Assembly (NCBI GenBank): GCA_963930655.1
Contig: OZ005612.1
Coordinates: 14,451,001 to 14,515,000, forward strand
Reading direction: 5' to 3'
DNA length: 64,000 nucleotides
Origin: Myrica gale
Lineage: Eukaryota > Streptophyta > Magnoliopsida > Fagales > Myricaceae
The translations under genes were made by a program, and so were the position numbers. This document shows positions 59,035 to 64,000 of the stretch, piece after piece. The number at the start of each line of letters is the position of its first letter. The first letter of the stretch is position 1. Below the pieces are notes generated by a model, which was not told the DNA's origin, made no database searches, and saw nothing but the letters and a program-made list of their open reading frames with translations.

Positions 59035-59480
59035 TTGGTGCTAATTATCTCACCTCCAATCCTGTATTTCACGCTCGCACAAAACATATTGAAATTGATT
59101 TTCACTTTATTTGCGATCATTTGGCGGCTAAACAATTGGATGTTCAATTTATTTCAAGCAAACATCAAGTTTCGGATATCTTCACCAAGCCTTTATCTAC
59201 GCAACGTTTTCAATCTTTGATCCAAACTAAACGTCCAATCCCTCCCGGTTAGTTTATAGGGGCGTATTGAATCACAAGAATTTGAAAAGCAAACCAAGGA
59301 TACGGTTGCTAAGATTTAGGCTCATATTTTTTCAATTATACAACTATCCCTACAAATTTGTCCTTGTATTTAATGTCCAGTGTTTGTACAGTTATTCATA
59401 TAAATGTACTTGTGCGAAAGAAATCAAATAAGAAAATGAATCATTCTTTCCATATTTGTCTTCATTCTCTTCACTGGGGG
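59035..59480 (+). mobile_element. Ty1/copia 3' remnant: RNase H end plus probable 3' LTR
   Basis: The plus strand reads [40 protein letters not shown] and [18 protein letters not shown], then RPIPPG and a stop. This is the C-terminus of copia pol ([11 protein letters not shown].......V.....QLADI.TK.L). A purine-rich tataggggcg follows, then sequence beginning tgaatcacaag (about 59268) that may be the 3' LTR, ending near 59476. The rest of the element is missing. It is of a different subfamily from the two copia elements above. Confidence 0.8.
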
Positions 59481-59992
59481 AAATTCCACTTTGGAGAACC
59501 TTCACAGATCGATGCTGGGCTGACTTTCATCTGACGTCAAGAAGGAAAACTGCGTGTGATGTTTTTCGAGGTCATCTCTATTGCAAGAATCATCAAGCAA
59601 CAAGCAAGTTAATTAGAGAAGAAATCTAGCTTCACACTACTTTAACTTCATAACATCCACCGGAAGGTGCTTAACTGTTGATGCAGCCCCGGCCAACTGC
59701 AACTTATTTGTTAAGCGTGAAAGAACATGCAAATCAAAGTGCCAGTAATTGCAGTAATCAATCAGTGGAAAGTTGTCGCGCGACAGCAAGTGGAAAAAGA
59801 AAAGGAAGAGAGGAGAGAACAAAATCTTACTACCTTTTAGGAATAACATCGACCCTGTACGCGTTACTCTATTACAAGACGTTATAGCAAATCTACTCAA
59901 TATAACATAAAACCAGTGGCCTAATTTTACAGGACAAAGATCAAACATATATGTATGCCACAGATCATAGATATGGACGGCCTTGTGAATAT
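59481..59992. other. Intergenic stretch downstream of the small minus-strand gene
   Basis: It contains the presumed 3' untranslated region of the 60307-59993 gene. No other feature was recognised. Confidence 0.4.
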
Positions 59993-60307
59993 TCAATGAG
60001 ACTTCGTTATATTTCCCTCTTGCACGTAGGCAGATTCAAGCAAAGAAGGCAACACAAGAGGCGAAAGTAGAGGTATGGGATCTTTACTGTAGTAGAATGG
60101 ATTCATTGATGACGATGATGAGGAGCTTGAACTGCCAACGAATGTTTTTGGTGGACCGTCGCAGGCCCAAGGGACTGTACTTGGCTTTAGCTGAAGAGGG
60201 GAGGGAGCTCGTCTTTGCAAACGGCTTAAAGAACTTCTGAAAACAAAGTCGTCCTTGTGAACACAAGTTTGGAAGCCTGGAAACTCAGCACTAGACCCCT
60301 CCTCCAT
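59993..60307 (-). CDS. Small Ser/Pro-rich hypothetical protein
   Basis: A single-exon minus-strand ORF of 104 residues starts in a good plant context (accaatATGG). The product begins MEEGSSAEFPGFQTCVHKDD, then RSSLSRLQRRAPSPLQLKPS and a poly-Ser run (about residues 59-67), with no signal peptide or membrane segment. I do not recognise the family. Composition looks like a genuine small plant protein rather than random sequence (ordered Arg/Pro/Ser motif, no transposon similarity), and the upstream flank has a CT repeat (reverse of gagagagaga near 60372-60382) typical of plant leaders. It could also be the first exon of a longer gene. Function unknown. Confidence 0.5.
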   Translation of the reverse strand: MEEGSSAEFPGFQTCVHKDDFVFRSSLSRLQRRAPSPLQLKPSTVPWACDGPPKTFVGSSSSSSSSSMNPFYYSKDPIPLLSPLVLPSLLESAYVQEGNITKSH

Positions 60308-61290
60308 ATTGGTTTTGCCTCTTCTTAATGGTATTCGACCACCTTATGTATTCTCTTAGTATTAACGCAAAGAGAGAGAGAGACATCAAGCGTGGAATAT
60401 AAGAAAAAAATTTCGTGGCTTTATCATGAATTATTGGAAGGGTTGTGACGCATTTCTTTCTTTCTTTTTTTCTTTTGGGTAACTAGTTCTTTTGGATTTC
60501 ACTAGCTGAATTCAGTAATTTTCCAGTTGACTGTGGCGGTTTCTGATAATTGCACCCACATGGACCCATGTTTGGCAAGCGAGAGAATGGCATGTTATAT
60601 AGGGACATAGATTAAGTCATCTTACATCTACCGGCAAGATAAACTATTATGGCGGACTCAACTTCTGCTGAGCTATTCAGCATGTGATCAGAGGAGATTG
60701 CTCATTCGCTGTTTGACTGAAGAAACTTGGAACTTCCAATCCTCCTCCACGTGAAAGAAGAATCAACGCACACAATTACAAGCCCCGAGTTTTCAGTGAC
60801 AGCAAGCTTCATGGTCCAGAAAAGAACATGACACTTCAATTAATTTAGTGATTTCTCGGCGCATTGTTTTCTCCCCCATTAACTTTTTAGGAAGTGGGTT
60901 GCATGACTCTGGACTTCTTTTCTCTTCAAGATTTGACAGAATCATGCCCTGTTGTTTTATCACATAGAACCATGTACTAGTAAAAGTTTGTCATATTATT
61001 ATTATATCATAGGATCTTGGTCATGATTTATTATGCCAACCTAGCTTATCAGTAAACTTTATGTTCCTTATTTCTATATTGTTACTAAATCACACCCTCC
61101 CAGGCTTGACATGTTGTTATAGCATTGACTGTTGACTGCTGGGTGGCCTCTAGCTGCTGACTCGTCCAGGCAGAACACAAAAACACTAACTGATGCATCA
61201 GCTACTCTGCACGTCTGTCCATTTTTCTGTTTCTTTTGCCTTGCAAGACGCATCCATGCACATTGAGAATGAGAGCAAGACGCATAAGTG
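60308..61290. other. Intergenic stretch, promoter side of the small gene
   Basis: A (GA)n tract near 60370 probably lies in the leader of the minus-strand gene. No other gene or repeat was recognised. Confidence 0.4.
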
Positions 61291-61306
61291 GATATGTATA
61301 CAATTG

Positions 61307-62120
61307 GTGTTTTAGCCTACCTTAACCCCCTCCCTCTTCCCCTTCTCTTGCTTCCTCTTTTCTCGGCTTACCCCCTCTTCTCGGATCCCCTTTTCTCGGC
61401 TCCCCCCTTTTATTTCTCGGCTTTTCTTTTGAAGAAGTGTTGCTAGATCCCGGCTTTTTTGTTGACCCTTGGAGGCCACGCCATAGATCATCAAACTCAG
61501 CTCCTCCGGCCGATCTTCTCCGCTCCTTTACGTCGCCGATCTGCCGCCAGGAGCCCACACGCGCCCCACACGCCGATTCATCTTCTGCATTCTAGGGCTG
61601 TTTTCGGCGGTTTTTGACGGCAACGACCCTTGGACAGTGTCAGAAGCTCTCGGCCGCCCAGATCTGGTCGGTCCTGTGCCCCTCAGCCGCGCGTGACCTT
61701 CACGCGCCGCCGTGTCTTTTGTCGTGGTGTTCCGGACGTTGTTTTGCTGTTTGTTGCTTCTTTTTAGGTTGTAGTTGGTCTGTGTTGTTGCTGCTCCTTT
61801 GGGGCTTTGCTGGCCATTTTGTGGCCTTGCTGCCCTTTTGTGAGTTTTGTTGTTTTATCTGTCTAGGTTGCCTATGTTGCATGTTCTTAGCTTTTTGCTA
61901 GTATCTGTTATGGTTCTGGTAGTGTCGTCTGCCGTTTCCGGCCACCCGCTCTCTCTGTCCAGCATGGAGCATTTGTGGTTTACCGATCCTTTAGGGATCC
62001 CGCTAGCCTCTTTTTTGCAACCTAGTTGTGCTTGAATCTTTTCTTCTTGATGTCTTGTGGATCTTGTACTCTTGATTCAATGCAATGGAAAGCCTCTCGG
62101 TATTATTCAACAAAAAAAAA
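61307..62120 (+). mobile_element. Poly(A)-tailed retroposon (LINE-derived or SINE-like)
   Basis: The 814-bp insert ends in caaaaaaaaa and is flanked by a 16-bp direct repeat, gatatgtatacaattg (61291-61306) and gataagtatacaattg (62121-62136), one mismatch. A poly(A) tail and long target duplication show target-primed reverse transcription. The 5' half is C/T- then GC-rich and the 3' half is T/G-rich like a LINE 3' untranslated region; no reverse transcriptase is present. It may be an internally deleted LINE. The open frames inside resemble no protein. Confidence 0.8.
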
Positions 62121-62136
62121 GATAAGTATACAATTG

Positions 62137-64000
62137 ATGCACGCATGTAGCATAGTTCGAGACGAGGGTACACGTGTTCTCGGAGTGAATATTAGCATAT
62201 TCTTTAATTTACTACTCAAATTGAGTGGTTCAATTCAAATAGATGGATATTACGTGTGGATCTTACAACATTTAAGATTTTTTGTATTAATTATCAGTAT
62301 CACCATCCATTGTTATCTCGGAATTTGACCATCAAATTAAGGCTTCAAATTAGAAAAGATCGAGAACCGTGAATTATATATGTTTCGAACCCAACTAAAA
62401 AATCTTGAAATTTTTTGAAAAATAATAATATTGACAAAGTTTTGTGTAGTTCCTCGCAGTCGCCAATAGTCACAAGCTGACTTCATTTAGACCCTTTGAG
62501 AGACGACTTCACTTTGCGTAGTCCCTCTTGTAGTTTCGTGGTGAATTACAGATCAGGTTCTCGATAACCCTCCAGTCGTCCAAAAGAAGTTTGTTTTTTT
62601 TAGTTATTTTCCTAAGCAAGACGTTTGTTTTTTAGACTTTTCCTTTGATGGAGTAATTCATTTGTATTTTGAACTTCTTTTCGTATTGAGACAGTGACGG
62701 AAAGACCACCACATATTAGTTATCCACAGTGCACCAATTCCTCATGATCCAATCTCTGTATTTACTTTTACCCATCTGGAATCCTCTTGAGCTGGCAGGG
62801 GCAGCTCCTGGATGAATTAGAAGCCACGCGGAGGAACCCCAGATAGCACACGTGACACGAACCAATTATGATAGCGCCAATCATGCAGGGTGGCGATGGC
62901 GATGTGGAATTGCAAATTCAAAAAAGAAGACGACAATTTCCCCCATCCTTCTCCCACCTTTCACATTTGGTGGGGCTTTTTGCTTTTGAGCTTTCAAACC
63001 ACACCTCTTCTCACAACATCCGGTCAAAAAGAAGGTTCAAACTTGCTTGTATTGAATGGGATCACTAGAAGGAATTGCAGTTACCATTTCCGTAAGGAAA
63101 ACGAACTGTCGATGTCAAATGTTGCCCTTGCAAAGCAGGAGGAACTTAACCTTAAAAGATCCCAAAACATACCGAATCATTCGGGTGCTATTGAGGAGCA
63201 AATGACAGGGCCTCCTGGTGAAGCTAAGGACTGGTCAAAGCATGGAACAGAATAGTGATTCAGAAATGGCAACCCGTTCAACAACAAACCGGAATTATTT
63301 CCTCGAAAGACCAAACCCAGCATAAAAGTGGCTGTCTTTGTCCGAGAGCGACGTTGAAGATCTGGCATCCAGATTTTAGGTCGAACTTCGATATTCAACC
63401 TACGACTATGGAAAGGTATTAGCCGCCACCCAAATAGTCCGTCCAATTGGGTGATGTAGGGAAAGCAGATTGGTCGATCGATGTGCGTAGGTAGTTTCGT
63501 CCACAAGATTCAAAGTCTTGGTGGCCACCTCTTTCACGGAAGATCCTCGCAACGAGGTTTTTAATAGTAACTTAACACTCATCTACGCAAGGAACTTTCA
63601 AATTTCTGGACATCAGTCCAAAATAAGAGTTAAAACGTCACTTTTTTAGCATTTAAAAAAAAAAAAAAAGGAAGACGAGAAGATTTACTGCAAGGCAGAG
63701 AATATTATGCACATTATATTAAAACTGTTGTTCCAAGATATTGGACTTTCTTTCTAATAATTCAGGAACCCAACGTGAGGTTGGATTTGGAATAAGATGT
63801 CAAGGTCAAAGCAGAAAAATGGGGACGGGGGTATTTACAAGGACTCTGACTCTCTCATTATGGCTTTTCTAACCTCTTTTGAGGAATATATTTTCCTAGA
63901 CTAAAGTCACAAGCCCTCTAAGGTGTTTTGAAACTTATATATGGAGTATGCAGTTGAGCGGTTTCGATGTACAAAGGGAACTGAGTGTCTGATCATTTGA
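62137..64000. other. Right end of the window, no gene recognised
   Basis: The frames at 62868-63255 (+) and 63177-63506 (-) have no motif I recognise and overlap on opposite strands. Poly(A) occurs at 63656-63669. Nothing else can be supported. Confidence 0.4.

Noticed and set aside
61614-62035. Cys/Leu-rich plus-strand frames that look like membrane proteins
   Set aside because: They lie in the T/G-rich 3' half of the retroposon, where T-rich codons give hydrophobic residues by chance.
1-64000. CRISPR array, tRNA, rRNA or prokaryotic operon features
   Set aside because: No regular spacer-repeat array, cloverleaf or rRNA signature was seen, and gene structure is eukaryotic.

Overview
This window is nuclear DNA from a flowering plant, most likely a eudicot. 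It is AT-rich, its genes have many introns with GT...AG junctions, and intergenic space is filled with plant-type hAT, Mutator-like, CACTA, LINE and Ty1/copia elements. Nothing points to a bacterium or an organelle, and no tRNA, rRNA or CRISPR array was seen. The species cannot be named from the sequence alone.

Only three loci look intact. (1) At 1308-9982 (+) is a 14-exon gene whose spliced product (944 residues) is NOP14, a nucleolar factor of the U3 snoRNP/90S pre-ribosome needed for 18S rRNA maturation. (2) At 32100-28411 (-) is a four-coding-exon gene for a 553-residue protein with a C-terminal J-domain (HPD kept) and three SUMO-interaction-like motifs near its N-terminus, probably with an untranslated first exon near 33.7 kb. 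(3) At 60307-59993 (-) is a small 104-residue ORF of unknown family.

The rest is a transposon graveyard with readable nesting. Two related hAT-type elements (16075-17569 and 34217-36084; CAG(T/G)GGCGGA-type ends, 8-bp target duplications) lack transposase. They carry exon-intron fragments of plant genes: an AP180-like ANTH-domain clathrin assembly protein and a lipid phosphate phosphatase. Both sit inside LINE remnants. A third hAT (about 41151-45549, RICESLEEPER-like transposase relic) carries what looks like a BRCT-protein exon. A fourth (19457-23048, TTF/MYM-type transposase relic, perfect 8-bp duplication) splits an EXORDIUM-like gene that is also broken by stops. Two Ty1/copia elements (36462-about 40780 plus, 54172-58244 minus) and a copia 3' remnant (about 59.0-59.5 kb) are decayed. 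One contains an in-frame 159-bp tandem duplication in its protease region. The other lost most of its 3' LTR and took a small MITE into its reverse transcriptase; a relative of that MITE lies upstream of NOP14. Five foldback elements with 9-bp or near-9-bp target duplications (8.0, 14.1, 26.7, 46.4 and 52.1 kb) look like Mutator-type MITEs. Smaller relics include CACTA tnp2 (53.2-53.8 kb), a TTF-type hAT (13.4-13.9 kb), F-box-like fragments (24.4-26.2 kb), a lectin-receptor-like fragment (13.0-13.3 kb) and a poly(A)-tailed retroposon with a 16-bp target duplication (61.3-62.1 kb).

The genes show no operon-like cooperation. The main biological story is gene-fragment capture and nested insertion between two housekeeping-type genes.
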